Below are positions 27,345-36,015 of a stretch of 64,000 nucleotides of DNA, in pieces. A program made the position numbers and the translations under genes. The notes beneath the pieces were generated by a model that ran no database searches, was not told where the DNA came from, and saw only the letters and a program-made list of their open reading frames with translations. The DNA lies in NCBI GenBank assembly GCA_015709695.1, contig CP054183.1, positions 62,001 through 126,000 on the forward strand, given 5' to 3'. The stretch is from Gammaproteobacteria bacterium. Lineage in GTDB: Bacteria; Pseudomonadota; Gammaproteobacteria; Steroidobacterales; GCA-2729495. Position 1 is the first letter of the stretch. Each line of letters begins with the position of its first letter.

Positions 27345-30235
27345 TGGCCGCCGGCGACAGGGGCACCAGCGCGCGCGTCCTGCAGTGCCTGGCCTGGACC
27401 GTGCTGGCATGGCTGGCATTGCCGGCGGGCGCGGCAGCCGCCGGGGCCGAGAATGGGGAATCCGTCGCCTGGCGCCAGACGCTGGAGCGCATCGCCTCGG
27501 GCGTGGTGGCGATCAAGGTCGATGCGACCCGCGCCTTCGACACCAGCTGGAACGAGTCGGCGCAGGCCACCGGCTTCGTCGTCGATGCCCGCAACGGGCT
27601 GATCCTCACCAACCGGCACGTGGTCTCGGCCGGTCCGGTGCGTGCCGAGGCGCTGTTCGTCAACCAGGAAGAGGTGGAGTTGACGCCGGTGTACCGCGAT
27701 CCGGTGCATGACTTCGGCTTCTTCCGCTACGACCCGGCGAAGCTGCGCTACATCAAGCCCGCGGAGATCCCGCTGGCGCCGGAGCGGGCACGGCTGGGCC
27801 GCGAGATCCGCGTGGTCGGCAACGATGCCGGCGAGCAGCTCTCCATCCTCTCCGGCACCATCGCCCGCCTGCGCCGGCCCGCTCCCGATTACGGGCGCGG
27901 CAACTACAATGATTTCAACACCTTCTACCTGCAGGCCGCTTCCGGCACCTCGGGCGGTTCCTCGGGCTCGCCGGTCATCGATATCGACGGCCGTGCCGTG
28001 GCGCTCAATGCGGGCGGCAGCAGCGCCGCCGCCACCAGCTTCTTCCTGCCCCTGGACCGCGTCACCCGCGCGCTGGAGCTGTTGCGCGCCGGCCGGCCGG
28101 TCACCCGCGGCTACCTCGCGGCGGTCTTCACCCAGCAGCCCTACGACGAACTGCGCCGGCTCGGGCTGCGCGAGGCGACCGAGGCCCGTTTCCGCCAGCG
28201 CTTCCCCAGCCAGACCGGCATGCTGGTGGTCGGCCAGGTGATTCCCGGCGGCAGCGCGGACGGCAAGCTGCAGGTGGGCGACGTGCTGGTGGCGGTGCAG
28301 GGCCGGGATGTCGCGGAGTTCGTGCCGCTGGAGGCCATCCTCGACGATGCGGTGGGCCGGCCGGTGGCTGTCACCGTGGAGCGCAGCGGCATACCGCTGG
28401 ACCTGTCGATCGACGTGCAGGACCTCGATGCCGTATCGCCGGCGGAATACCTGGAGTTCGGCGAAGCGGTGGTCCACCCGCTGTCGCTGCAGCTGGCGCG
28501 GCACTACAACCGCCCGGTCTCCGGAATTTACGTCGCCAATCCGGGCTACGTGTTCGGCACCGCGGCCATACCCCGGGCAGCGGTCATCGTCAGCGTGGAC
28601 GACCGGCCGGTGAACGACCTCGATGAGCTGGAAGCGGTGCTCGCCACGCTGGCGGACCGCCAGCGCGCCGCGGTCCGCTACTATGCCCTCGAGGATCCGA
28701 CCACCAGCAAGCTGCGCGTGATCCGCATGGACCGGCGCTGGTTTCCCGCGCAGCGCTGCCATCGCGACGACCAGAGCGGCCTGTGGCCCTGCCGCGCACT
28801 GGCGGCCGGGCCGGCCGCGAAGCCGCCGGAACCGCGCTCGACGCGCTTCGCCGCGCAGCGTGACCAGCGCCTCGATCGCATGGCCGCCTCGCTGGTCATG
28901 GTGAAGTTCGACATGCCCTACACCATCTCGGGCGTGGCCGAGCGCCACTACTACGGCACCGGCCTGGTGGTGGACGCCGCGCGCGGCTTCGTGGTGGTGG
29001 ACCGCAATACCGTTCCGGAGGCCATGGGTGACGTGCAGATCACCTTCGGCGGCAACCTCGAGGTGCCCGGGCGTGTGGCCTATGTCCACCCGACGCACAA
29101 CCTCGCCCTGGTGGCTTACGACCCGGCGTTGATCGGCGACACGCCGGTGCGCGCGGCCAGCCTGGCGAAGAGCGCACCCGTGGCTGGTGACGCCATCCAG
29201 GTGGTGGGCCTGCGCCCGGACTTCTCGCTGGTGTTCCGCAACACCGAGGTGGCCTCGGTGAATCCCGTGCAGTATCCGCTGTCGCGCACCATGCGCTTCC
29301 GCGAGAGCAACCTCGAAACCCTCGACTTGGTCAATGGCCCGGGGGATTTCGATGGCGTCATCCTCGACCGGCGCGGCGATGTCGCCGCGCTGTGGTCGAG
29401 CTTCTCCTTCCAGGGCAGCGGCGAGGCGGCGCAGGAGAATCGCGGTATCCCGGTGGACCTGGTGCGCGAGATCGTCGACCTGGCCCGCGAGCAGCGGGAG
29501 CTGCGCTCGCTGGAAGTGGAGTGGGCCCAGGTGCCGCTGGCCAATGCCCGTGACCTCGGCCTGACGGAGGAATGGGTGCGGCGCCTGCAGGAGCACGACC
29601 CGTTGCGGCCGCAGGTGCTGAGCGTGCTGCGCACCGTGGCGGGCACGCCCGCCGCGCAACTGCTGCAGCCGGGCGACCTGCTGCTCGCCATCGACGACGA
29701 GCCGGTGACGCGCTTTCGCGAGGCCGAACGCGCCGCCCAGAAGGAACAGGTGCAGCTGCTGCTGTTGCGCGATGGCCGTGTGCAGGCCCTGCCACTGGCC
29801 ACCGTCGCGCTCGGTGGCAGCGGCGTGCGCCGCGCCATGATGTGGGCGGGAGCGCTGTTGCAGGCGCCCTACCGCGACATGGCGGCGCAGCGCGCCGTGG
29901 AGCCCTACGGCGTCTACGTGGCCTTCTTCGCCTACGGTTCGCCCGCCTCCCGCTTCGAACTGCTGGCCGGCCGGCGCATCACCGCGGTCGATGGCCGGCC
30001 GGTGCCGGATACCGACGCCTTCATCGCCGCCGTCCGCGGCAGGCCCGACCGCGCCCCGGTGCGGCTGACCACGGTCAGCTGGAACGGCTTCACCGACGTG
30101 CTGACGCTGAAGCTCGACCAGATCTACTGGCCGGCCTACGAGATCGCCTGGCAAGCGCCCGACTGCGGCGCCGGCAGCAACGCCGCCAGTCCCTGCGCCC
30201 GCAGCGCCGACTGGCTTGCGCGGCCACTGCAATGA
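27344..30235 (+). CDS. Exported Nma111-like tandem serine protease with PDZ domains
   Basis: A 963-residue protein with a signal peptide (to about residue 35). The first trypsin-like domain is intact: H92 in LTNRHVV, D123 in PVHDFGF and S207 in SGGSSGSP. A PDZ region follows (GGSADGKLQVGDVLVAVQG), then a second, degenerate protease domain (about 500-740, DRNTV for NRHVV and no GNSGSP motif) and more PDZ-like units (LLQPGDLLLAIDDEPV). This order and the segment VYRDPVHDFGFFRYDP resemble yeast Nma111/plant Deg7 rather than DegP. A periplasmic or envelope location is predicted. ATG 27344 overlaps the kinase stop. Confidence 0.85.
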   Translation: MAAGDRGTSARVLQCLAWTVLAWLALPAGAAAAGAENGESVAWRQTLERIASGVVAIKVDATRAFDTSWNESAQATGFVVDARNGLILTNRHVVSAGPVRAEALFVNQEEVELTPVYRDPVHDFGFFRYDPAKLRYIKPAEIPLAPERARLGREIRVVGNDAGEQLSILSGTIARLRRPAPDYGRGNYNDFNTFYLQAASGTSGGSSGSPVIDIDGRAVALNAGGSSAAATSFFLPLDRVTRALELLRAGRPVTRGYLAAVFTQQPYDELRRLGLREATEARFRQRFPSQTGMLVVGQVIPGGSADGKLQVGDVLVAVQGRDVAEFVPLEAILDDAVGRPVAVTVERSGIPLDLSIDVQDLDAVSPAEYLEFGEAVVHPLSLQLARHYNRPVSGIYVANPGYVFGTAAIPRAAVIVSVDDRPVNDLDELEAVLATLADRQRAAVRYYALEDPTTSKLRVIRMDRRWFPAQRCHRDDQSGLWPCRALAAGPAAKPPEPRSTRFAAQRDQRLDRMAASLVMVKFDMPYTISGVAERHYYGTGLVVDAARGFVVVDRNTVPEAMGDVQITFGGNLEVPGRVAYVHPTHNLALVAYDPALIGDTPVRAASLAKSAPVAGDAIQVVGLRPDFSLVFRNTEVASVNPVQYPLSRTMRFRESNLETLDLVNGPGDFDGVILDRRGDVAALWSSFSFQGSGEAAQENRGIPVDLVREIVDLAREQRELRSLEVEWAQVPLANARDLGLTEEWVRRLQEHDPLRPQVLSVLRTVAGTPAAQLLQPGDLLLAIDDEPVTRFREAERAAQKEQVQLLLLRDGRVQALPLATVALGGSGVRRAMMWAGALLQAPYRDMAAQRAVEPYGVYVAFFAYGSPASRFELLAGRRITAVDGRPVPDTDAFIAAVRGRPDRAPVRLTTVSWNGFTDVLTLKLDQIYWPAYEIAWQAPDCGAGSNAASPCARSADWLARPLQ

Positions 30236-30273
30236 GCCGGCAGCAGGCAGACTGCGGCAGGAGGTGAGGCATC

Positions 30274-30948
30274 GTGGATCACGCTTTCTGGATGGAGCGC
30301 TGGAAGCTGGGCCAGATCGGCTTCCACCGCAGCGACGTGAACGGCATGCTGCTGCGCCACCATGCGGTGCTCGGTGCCGCCTCGCGCGTGCTGGTGCCCC
30401 TGTGCGGCAAGAGCCTCGACCTGGACTGGCTGGCGGCGCAGGGACATGAGGTGGTGGGCATCGAGCTGAGCCGGCTGGCGGCCGATGCCTTCTTCGCCGA
30501 ACACCGCCTGCAGCCCACGGTGGAGGTGTTGCCCGCGGCCACGCGGCTGAAGGCCGGCCGCATCGAGATCCTCTGTGGTGATTTCTTCGCCATCGGTGCG
30601 CAGGACCTGGGTCGCGTGGATGCCTGGTACGATCGCGCCGCGCTGATCGCCCTGCCCGCAGCGATGCGTGGGGCCTACGTGGACCATCTGGCGAAACTGC
30701 TGGCGCCAGGCGCCCGCGGCCTGCTGGTGACGCTGGACTACACGCCCGCGACAGCCCAGGGACCGCCCTTTGCGGTGGACGAAGCCGAGGTTCGGGCGCG
30801 CCACGCGCGCGATTTCACCGTGACCAGCCTGGAGCGCAACGACGTGCTCGGGCAGGAGCCGCGCTTCCAGGAGCGGGGCATCACCGCGATGCACGAGCAG
30901 GCCTACGCGCTGCGGCGCCGGCCCTCCGGCGGTGAAGCGACCGGCTAG
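30274..30948 (+). CDS. tpm: Thiopurine S-methyltransferase family protein
   Basis: A 224-residue SAM-dependent methyltransferase. FWMERWKLGQIGFHRSDVN and VLVPLCGKSLDLDWLAAQGHEVVGIE are Tpm signatures. Bacterial Tpm methylates selenite and tellurite. GTG 30274 follows a full Shine-Dalgarno AGGAGGTGA (30259-30267). Its stop codon shares the palindrome CTAG with the stop of the convergent gene. Confidence 0.93.
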   Translation: MDHAFWMERWKLGQIGFHRSDVNGMLLRHHAVLGAASRVLVPLCGKSLDLDWLAAQGHEVVGIELSRLAADAFFAEHRLQPTVEVLPAATRLKAGRIEILCGDFFAIGAQDLGRVDAWYDRAALIALPAAMRGAYVDHLAKLLAPGARGLLVTLDYTPATAQGPPFAVDEAEVRARHARDFTVTSLERNDVLGQEPRFQERGITAMHEQAYALRRRPSGGEATG

Positions 30949-31727
30949 CGGGCCGGATCGGGCCTGAGCGCGGCGAAGCGCGCCTGCCAGTCGGCAGGCG
31001 GCGGGCCGGCGAGGCGATGGACCTCGAAGGTGCGGAACTTCGCCTCGGGGTGGCGCAGGGCCTCGACGCAGACGATGGCGACATCCTCGCGCGGGATGGA
31101 CAGCACGCGCGTGCCCACCGGCGTGTCCCCCTGCTCGAAGGCGATGTCGCTGATGCCACCGGGCTCGTTGAGCAGGCCGCCCGGACGGATCACCGTGTAG
31201 GCGAGGCCGCTGGCCCTCAGGTAGTCCTCGCCCTTGAGCTTCCAGACCAGCACGTTGCCGAACATGCGATTGAGCGGATGGTCGGCCTGGGTCACGCCGC
31301 GCGAGGAGATCAGCACGAACTGCCGGACCCTGGCGGCCCTGGCCGCGTCGACCAGGTTGCGCACGCCCTGGTAGTCGATCATTTCCGGCCGGTCCGGGCC
31401 GTCCTTGCCGCGGGCTCCGATGCTGGAGATCACCGCGAAGGCGCCCGCCGTGGCGGTCTTCACGGCCGCCGCATCCTTCACGTCGCCCTGCACGTAGTCG
31501 ACGTCCGCGCCGAGTTGCTCCCGGGCCTTGTCGGTGTCACGGACCAGCGCCCGCACGCGGTAGCCCTGCTGCTGCAGGTGCCTGACGATCTGCATGCCGG
31601 TCTGGCCGGTGGCGCCGGCGACCAGCACGGTCTTCGATGGCTTGCCCATGCCGGTGCAGGCAACAGCCGTGCAGGCGAGGAGCGCCAGCGCCAGGCGGCG
31701 CGTCAGCGCGGAGAATGGCTGGAACAT
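30945..31727 (-). CDS. NmrA-like NAD(P)-binding protein with lipoprotein-type leader
   Basis: A 260-residue atypical short-chain dehydrogenase. VLVAGATGQTGMQIVRHLQ is the nucleotide-binding motif and the NmrA/SDR5 pattern continues (ALVRDTDKAREQL). Unusually, the N-terminus is an export signal, LALALLACTAVACTG, with a Cys at a lipobox-like position. A cofactor-binding Rossmann enzyme outside the cytoplasm would be odd; it may be tethered at the membrane. The substrate is unknown. Confidence 0.85.
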   Translation of the reverse strand: MFQPFSALTRRLALALLACTAVACTGMGKPSKTVLVAGATGQTGMQIVRHLQQQGYRVRALVRDTDKAREQLGADVDYVQGDVKDAAAVKTATAGAFAVISSIGARGKDGPDRPEMIDYQGVRNLVDAARAARVRQFVLISSRGVTQADHPLNRMFGNVLVWKLKGEDYLRASGLAYTVIRPGGLLNEPGGISDIAFEQGDTPVGTRVLSIPREDVAIVCVEALRHPEAKFRTFEVHRLAGPPPADWQARFAALRPDPAR

Positions 31728-31798
31728 CTGCTGGAGACTCCCTCGGTATCAGCTGCGGCGCAAGGATAGCGCATTGCCGCTGCGGTTCGGCAGCCGGC

Positions 31799-32188
31799 TC
31801 AGGCGGCGGGCAGGCGCCAGCCGGCAATGCCGGTGAGCAGCCAGGCAGCCATGAAGGAGCTGCCGCCGAGCGGAGCCACTTCGACCAGCATTTCGGGGGC
31901 GCCGAACGTGGTGGCGTAGATGCTGCCGGGGAACAGCACCAGGCCGGTCATCATCAGCGCCGCGGCCAGCCGCAGCAGCTTCGAGGCCGGCGCCTTCGCC
32001 AGCATGAAGCCGATGATGATGAGGCCGATGGAATGGTGGATCTGGAACTGGGTGGCCCAGCCCCAGGATGCCAGCTTCGCCTCCGGTACCTTGCCGGGCA
32101 GGCCGTGGAAGCCATAGGCACTGAGCATGGCGGCCAGCATCAGGCTGACGCCCGCGATCAGGAACAGGGTGCGGGAAAGGCGGGGCAT
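31799..32188 (-). CDS. DUF423 family small membrane protein
   Basis: A 129-residue four-helix membrane protein of the DUF423 (YgdD) family. The signature AAMLSAYGFHGLPGK and the PGSIYATTFG motif are present. ATG 32188 is chosen because GAGGAGA precedes it; the frame is open further upstream. Function unknown. Confidence 0.88.
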   Translation of the reverse strand: MPRLSRTLFLIAGVSLMLAAMLSAYGFHGLPGKVPEAKLASWGWATQFQIHHSIGLIIIGFMLAKAPASKLLRLAAALMMTGLVLFPGSIYATTFGAPEMLVEVAPLGGSSFMAAWLLTGIAGWRLPAA

Positions 32189-32322
32189 GGGGTCTCTCCT
32201 CTGGGGCGTGGACCGGCCGGCGCCCAGTATACGGGCGCCGCTGCGTCGCACACCCCGTCCCGAGCCGGCCGGTTCCAGGGCGGTGCTATGCTGCCCGCAG
32301 CGGATGGACGGAGATCGACGGA

Positions 32323-32874
32323 ATGGAGGGCCGGAGGCGGATTCGGGCCATGCTGGTGTCCATGGGGCTGGTGCTGCTGGCGCCGGCCTGCAGCCTGGTC
32401 GAGCCGGAACCGCTGGATCCTCCGGCGGTGACCCTGCGCAGCCTGGAACCCGAGGCGCTGGGCATCAACAGCCAGGTGTTCCGTGCGCGGCTCGGCCTGT
32501 TCAATCCCAATACCGTGCCGCTGAAGATCTCGCGGGGTGAGCTGCGGCTGGAGCTGGGCGGCGTGGGGGCGGCCACCGGACGCACCCTGGCCCCGCTGGA
32601 GGTTCCACCCGGCGCCGCGGTGGACGCCGACATCCGTGTCACAACCCACCTGCTGCGCGATGGTCCCGCGCTGCTGCGCGCACTGACCGCCGACGCCACC
32701 GGTCAGGGCCTGGAGTACTCGCTGGAGGGCGTCGTCTACGTGGAACGGCGCGGCCCGGATCGGCTACCCATCGCCGCCAGCGGCCGCATCGGCCTGCCCG
32801 TGCCGCCAGCCGGGCCGGTGCCTCCTGCCGGATTCACGCCACCGGCTCGCGGCGACTCCGGCCAGGCGCTATGA
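32323..32874 (+). CDS. LEA type 2 (WHy-domain) lipoprotein
   Basis: A 183-residue exported protein. A hydrophobic leader ends in LLAPACS, a likely lipobox, then a WHy/LEA14-like beta domain (INSQVFRARLGLFNPNTVPLKISRGEL) and a Pro-rich tail. LEA2 domains occur in desiccation- and stress-related proteins. TATGCT near 32287 is a candidate -10. Confidence 0.82.
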   Translation: MEGRRRIRAMLVSMGLVLLAPACSLVEPEPLDPPAVTLRSLEPEALGINSQVFRARLGLFNPNTVPLKISRGELRLELGGVGAATGRTLAPLEVPPGAAVDADIRVTTHLLRDGPALLRALTADATGQGLEYSLEGVVYVERRGPDRLPIAASGRIGLPVPPAGPVPPAGFTPPARGDSGQAL

Positions 32875-32922
32875 TCGCCCAAGGTTTGGACGGTTTCCCC
32901 GCAACAGGCTGCGAGCGCGGCC

Positions 32923-33498
32923 ATGGACGACAGCATGAGCAATCCCCCCCTGCGTGAGCGCGTCGCCCGCGAGCGTCGGCGGCTGAAGTCGGTACGCCAG
33001 GCACTGTCGGCAGCCCTGGAGAACGGCGCGCGGGGCAATCCGGCCTACCTGCCTTTCTATATCGCCGAGGGGGACTACATCGAAGCCGCCATGCACCGCC
33101 TGCATATCCAGGACGTGCGCATGGGGGAAATGATCCGTTCCCGCCTGGGAACCCCGCTGGATGCCGATGCCCAGCGGGCGCTCGACGACCTCGACACGCG
33201 CCTCGGTGAAAACCAGCGTCATCTCCGCGCGCTGATCGTGGCCCGCGATGCGCTGCGGGCACAGGGCGCCGCCGCGGTCGGGGAATTCGAGCGGGTTGCC
33301 CGCGCCTATACCGCCTACATCACCGCCAACATGGGACACCATGGCGCCATCACCGAGCTGGCGCAGAAGCTCTTCTCCATTGACGACTGGACCTACATGG
33401 CCGGCGTGACCGAGGCGGAGATGAGCCTGGAGCAGGAACTCTACGACCAGGTGTTCGCCGCGCTGCCGGCGGGCGTGACGGCCCCCACCGAGGCCTAG
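32923..33498 (+). CDS. Conserved helical protein, possibly hemerythrin-like
   Basis: A 191-residue all-helical protein I do not firmly recognise. About four amphipathic helices are visible. The pattern AAMHRLHIQD in one helix and NMGHHGAITELAQ in another could supply His/Glu metal ligands as in hemerythrin-type four-helix bundles, but no canonical HxxxE pair is complete. It is likely cytoplasmic. TATGAT at 32871-32876, overlapping the upstream stop, is a candidate -10. Confidence 0.75.
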   Translation: MDDSMSNPPLRERVARERRRLKSVRQALSAALENGARGNPAYLPFYIAEGDYIEAAMHRLHIQDVRMGEMIRSRLGTPLDADAQRALDDLDTRLGENQRHLRALIVARDALRAQGAAAVGEFERVARAYTAYITANMGHHGAITELAQKLFSIDDWTYMAGVTEAEMSLEQELYDQVFAALPAGVTAPTEA

Positions 33499-33523
33499 TC
33501 CGGGCCGGGCGGCCCGGTAGCCA

Positions 33524-35896
33524 TCAGACGGCTTCTGCGCGGGCGATGTGCCCGGCGTGCTCTGCGTTGCTGCCGTAGCGTCGCACCCAGTTGCCGAATG
33601 CCTCGGCAGGCATCGGCCGGCTGATGTGGAATCCCTGGGCGCGCTCGCAGCCATGGGCCGCCAGCCATTGCAGGGCGGCCGGTGATTCCACGCCCTCGGC
33701 GACCACCTCGAGGCCGAGGCTGTGGGCCAGGTCCAGGGTCGAGCGGACGATGGCGGCGTCGTCCCGGTCCTGCGGCAGCTCCATGACGAAGGTGCGGTCG
33801 ATCTTCAGCTCGTCCACCGGCAGGCGCTTGAGCTGCGCCAGCGAGGAGTACTTGGTGCCGAAGTCATCGATGGAGACGCGCACGCCGAGGTCGCGCAGGC
33901 ATTCGAGCACCAGGGTGGCGCGCGCAAAGTCCCGCACCAGCGCTTCTTCGGTGATCTCCACGGTGAGGTAGCGCGGCGCGAGGTCGTGGTCGCGAAGCAG
34001 CTGCAGGATGAACACCGGCAGGTGCTGGTCGAGCAGGTCGCGGCCCGAGAGATTCACCGAGACCGAGATGTCGAGCCCGTCCTCCACCCACAGGCGGCAC
34101 TCGCGCACCGCCGCGGTCAGCGCCCAGTGGGTGACCAGGGAGATGTTGCCGAACTGCTCGGCAATGCCGATGAACTCGCCCGGCGGCAGCCAGCCGAAGC
34201 TCGGGTGGTCCCAGCGCACCAGCGCCTCGGCGCCGCAGACGCGTCCATCGGCCAGCGACACCTTCGGCTGCAGGTACAGCTTCAGTTCATCGTGGCGCAC
34301 GGCGCGGCGCAGGTCGCCGAGGATGGCCAGCTGGCGGACGCGGCGTTCCTCGCGCCCGTCCTGGTAGACATGGACGGGTTCGTGGGCGTTGCGGGCGTCG
34401 TTCCTCGCCACGCTCGCCCGCAGCAGCAGCTGATTGGCGTCGCGGCCATGCTCGGGATAGAGCGCGATACCCACCACGGCGTCGAGACTGATGTTGACGT
34501 CGCGCACCGAGAGCCCCACGCCCAGCAGGCGCAGCAGGTCCTCGGCCAGCTCCCGCGCCGCGTCGAGGCCGAGGCCGTCGAGGATGATCAGGAACTCGTC
34601 ACCTTCCAGCCGCGCCACCGTATGCCGGGCGTCGGCACTGGCCCGCAGCCGCTCGGCAGCCTGCGACAGCAGCGCATCGCCGATCTCGTGGCCGAGGGCC
34701 GCGGCGATGTCGGCGAAGCTGCCGAGCTCGACGACCAGCAGGCTTACCGGTGTCGAGGCGGCCTGTGCCCTGGTGACGGCCTCCTCCAGCCGCTCCAGCG
34801 CGAACAGGCGGTTGGGCAGGCCGGTGAGGGCGTCGTACTGCGCCTGGTAGGTGATGCGCGCCTCGCGTTCGGCGATGCCGCCCTGCATGGTGTTGAAGGC
34901 GCCGGCCAGCATGCCGAGTTCATCCCTGGCGGCCACCTCCACCGGACGGCTGTAGTCGCCGCCGCGGATGCGTGCGGCCGCCGCAGCCAGGTTCCGCACC
35001 GGGTGGGTGATGGCGCGGGTGACGATCGCTCCCCCGGCCAGCGCCACCAGCAGCGCGAACAGGCCGACGCCCAGGGCGGACCAGCGCAACAGCCGGTAAG
35101 GGGCCATCGCCTGTTCCACCGACTGGAACAGCAGCACCTGGGCATCGGGGTATCCGGGCACCAGCACCTTGTGGGCCACGATGTAGTCGGTGCCGCGGAT
35201 GCGGGCCTCGAGCGTCGCGCCGGTGGTGTCATCGATATCCGCGAGTCGCCCGCCGATCCCGGCCAGGTCGATGTCCTGCAGCGAGGAGCCGACCACCCGC
35301 AGGCTGTCCCCGGATCCGGTGACGAAGGCGATGTCCTGGCCGCCGAAGGCGGCGATGCGTCGCGCTCTCGTGTCGTTCAGCGCCACGCCCGTCACCAGCC
35401 AGCCGACGGCCTGTCCGCCGGGTTCGTGGAGGGCGACCGTCGTCACATGGTAGGCAGCATTTCCGGTCTCCAGCACGCCACGCGCGGCCTCCTGGCCGGC
35501 CGCGATGCGCAGCAGACCGGGCAGCACATCCGGCAGGGACTGCGCACTCCCGGTGCCGGCCAGTACCCGGCCGCCCGCGTCGAGTACGACCGCCAGATCG
35601 GTGTCGGACTGAGCCATGGAGCGCGCCAGCGCACGCGCCAGGGCAGGGCGATCGGCCGCGGCACTGGCCCGCATGAACTGCGGATCCCCGGCGAGGATGG
35701 CCATGGCTTCCCGCAGGCGCTCCGAATGCAGCTTCATGGCGCGATCGAGGACGTCGCCCGAGGTCGCGAGATCGGTGCGGATGCGCTGTTCGACTTCGTG
35801 GCTGGCGGTGAACAGCAGCGCGCCGATGGTCCCCGCCTGGGTCAGGACCACGAGCAGCGCGGCGAGCGCGAGGATCTTGAGGCGTAGGCTCCGCAT
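33524..35896 (-). CDS. Membrane GGDEF-EAL cyclic-di-GMP protein
   Basis: A 790-residue protein: a transmembrane helix (7-30), a periplasmic sensor domain (about 30-270), a second helix (GVGLFALLVALAGGAIV), HAMP, GGDEF and EAL. The GGDEF site reads EGDEF, one change from consensus. The EAL site looks competent: GAEALVRW, ITEEAL, SIDDFGTKYSSL and VVAEGVES. It is likely a phosphodiesterase, perhaps bifunctional. Start ATG 35896 lacks a clear Shine-Dalgarno. A CRP-like site lies upstream. Confidence 0.92.
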   Translation of the reverse strand: MRSLRLKILALAALLVVLTQAGTIGALLFTASHEVEQRIRTDLATSGDVLDRAMKLHSERLREAMAILAGDPQFMRASAAADRPALARALARSMAQSDTDLAVVLDAGGRVLAGTGSAQSLPDVLPGLLRIAAGQEAARGVLETGNAAYHVTTVALHEPGGQAVGWLVTGVALNDTRARRIAAFGGQDIAFVTGSGDSLRVVGSSLQDIDLAGIGGRLADIDDTTGATLEARIRGTDYIVAHKVLVPGYPDAQVLLFQSVEQAMAPYRLLRWSALGVGLFALLVALAGGAIVTRAITHPVRNLAAAAARIRGGDYSRPVEVAARDELGMLAGAFNTMQGGIAEREARITYQAQYDALTGLPNRLFALERLEEAVTRAQAASTPVSLLVVELGSFADIAAALGHEIGDALLSQAAERLRASADARHTVARLEGDEFLIILDGLGLDAARELAEDLLRLLGVGLSVRDVNISLDAVVGIALYPEHGRDANQLLLRASVARNDARNAHEPVHVYQDGREERRVRQLAILGDLRRAVRHDELKLYLQPKVSLADGRVCGAEALVRWDHPSFGWLPPGEFIGIAEQFGNISLVTHWALTAAVRECRLWVEDGLDISVSVNLSGRDLLDQHLPVFILQLLRDHDLAPRYLTVEITEEALVRDFARATLVLECLRDLGVRVSIDDFGTKYSSLAQLKRLPVDELKIDRTFVMELPQDRDDAAIVRSTLDLAHSLGLEVVAEGVESPAALQWLAAHGCERAQGFHISRPMPAEAFGNWVRRYGSNAEHAGHIARAEAV

Positions 35897-35935
35897 CAGG
35901 GAGAGTCGGGCACCGGATGAAGTTATGCCTGTAAG

Positions 35936-35978
35936 ATGCTATCGGGGCAGCCGGCCGGATTATGTGTAATCCGTCACG
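35936..35978 (-). promoter_or_regulatory. CRP-like site and -10 upstream of the GGDEF-EAL gene
   Basis: CGTGA-CGGATT-ACACA on the minus strand (35963-35978) matches eight of ten CRP half-site bases. TAGCAT at 35936-35941 is a possible -10; a start at 35929 would put the site at -41.5, the class II position. It sits in the divergent gap, so it could also affect the amidoligase cluster. Confidence 0.35.
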
Positions 35979-36015
35979 GCTCCTTCGGCATGGCAGCGCA
36001 GGCAGGGGAGAAAGC

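Noticed and set aside
27308-30232. A long open frame on the minus strand opposite the Nma111-like gene
   Set aside because: It is a shadow frame; the plus-strand frame has a signal peptide, an intact catalytic triad and conserved PDZ motifs.
32636-32649. GTGTCACAAC as a CRP half site
   Set aside because: Only one half site is present and it lies inside the LEA2 coding sequence.
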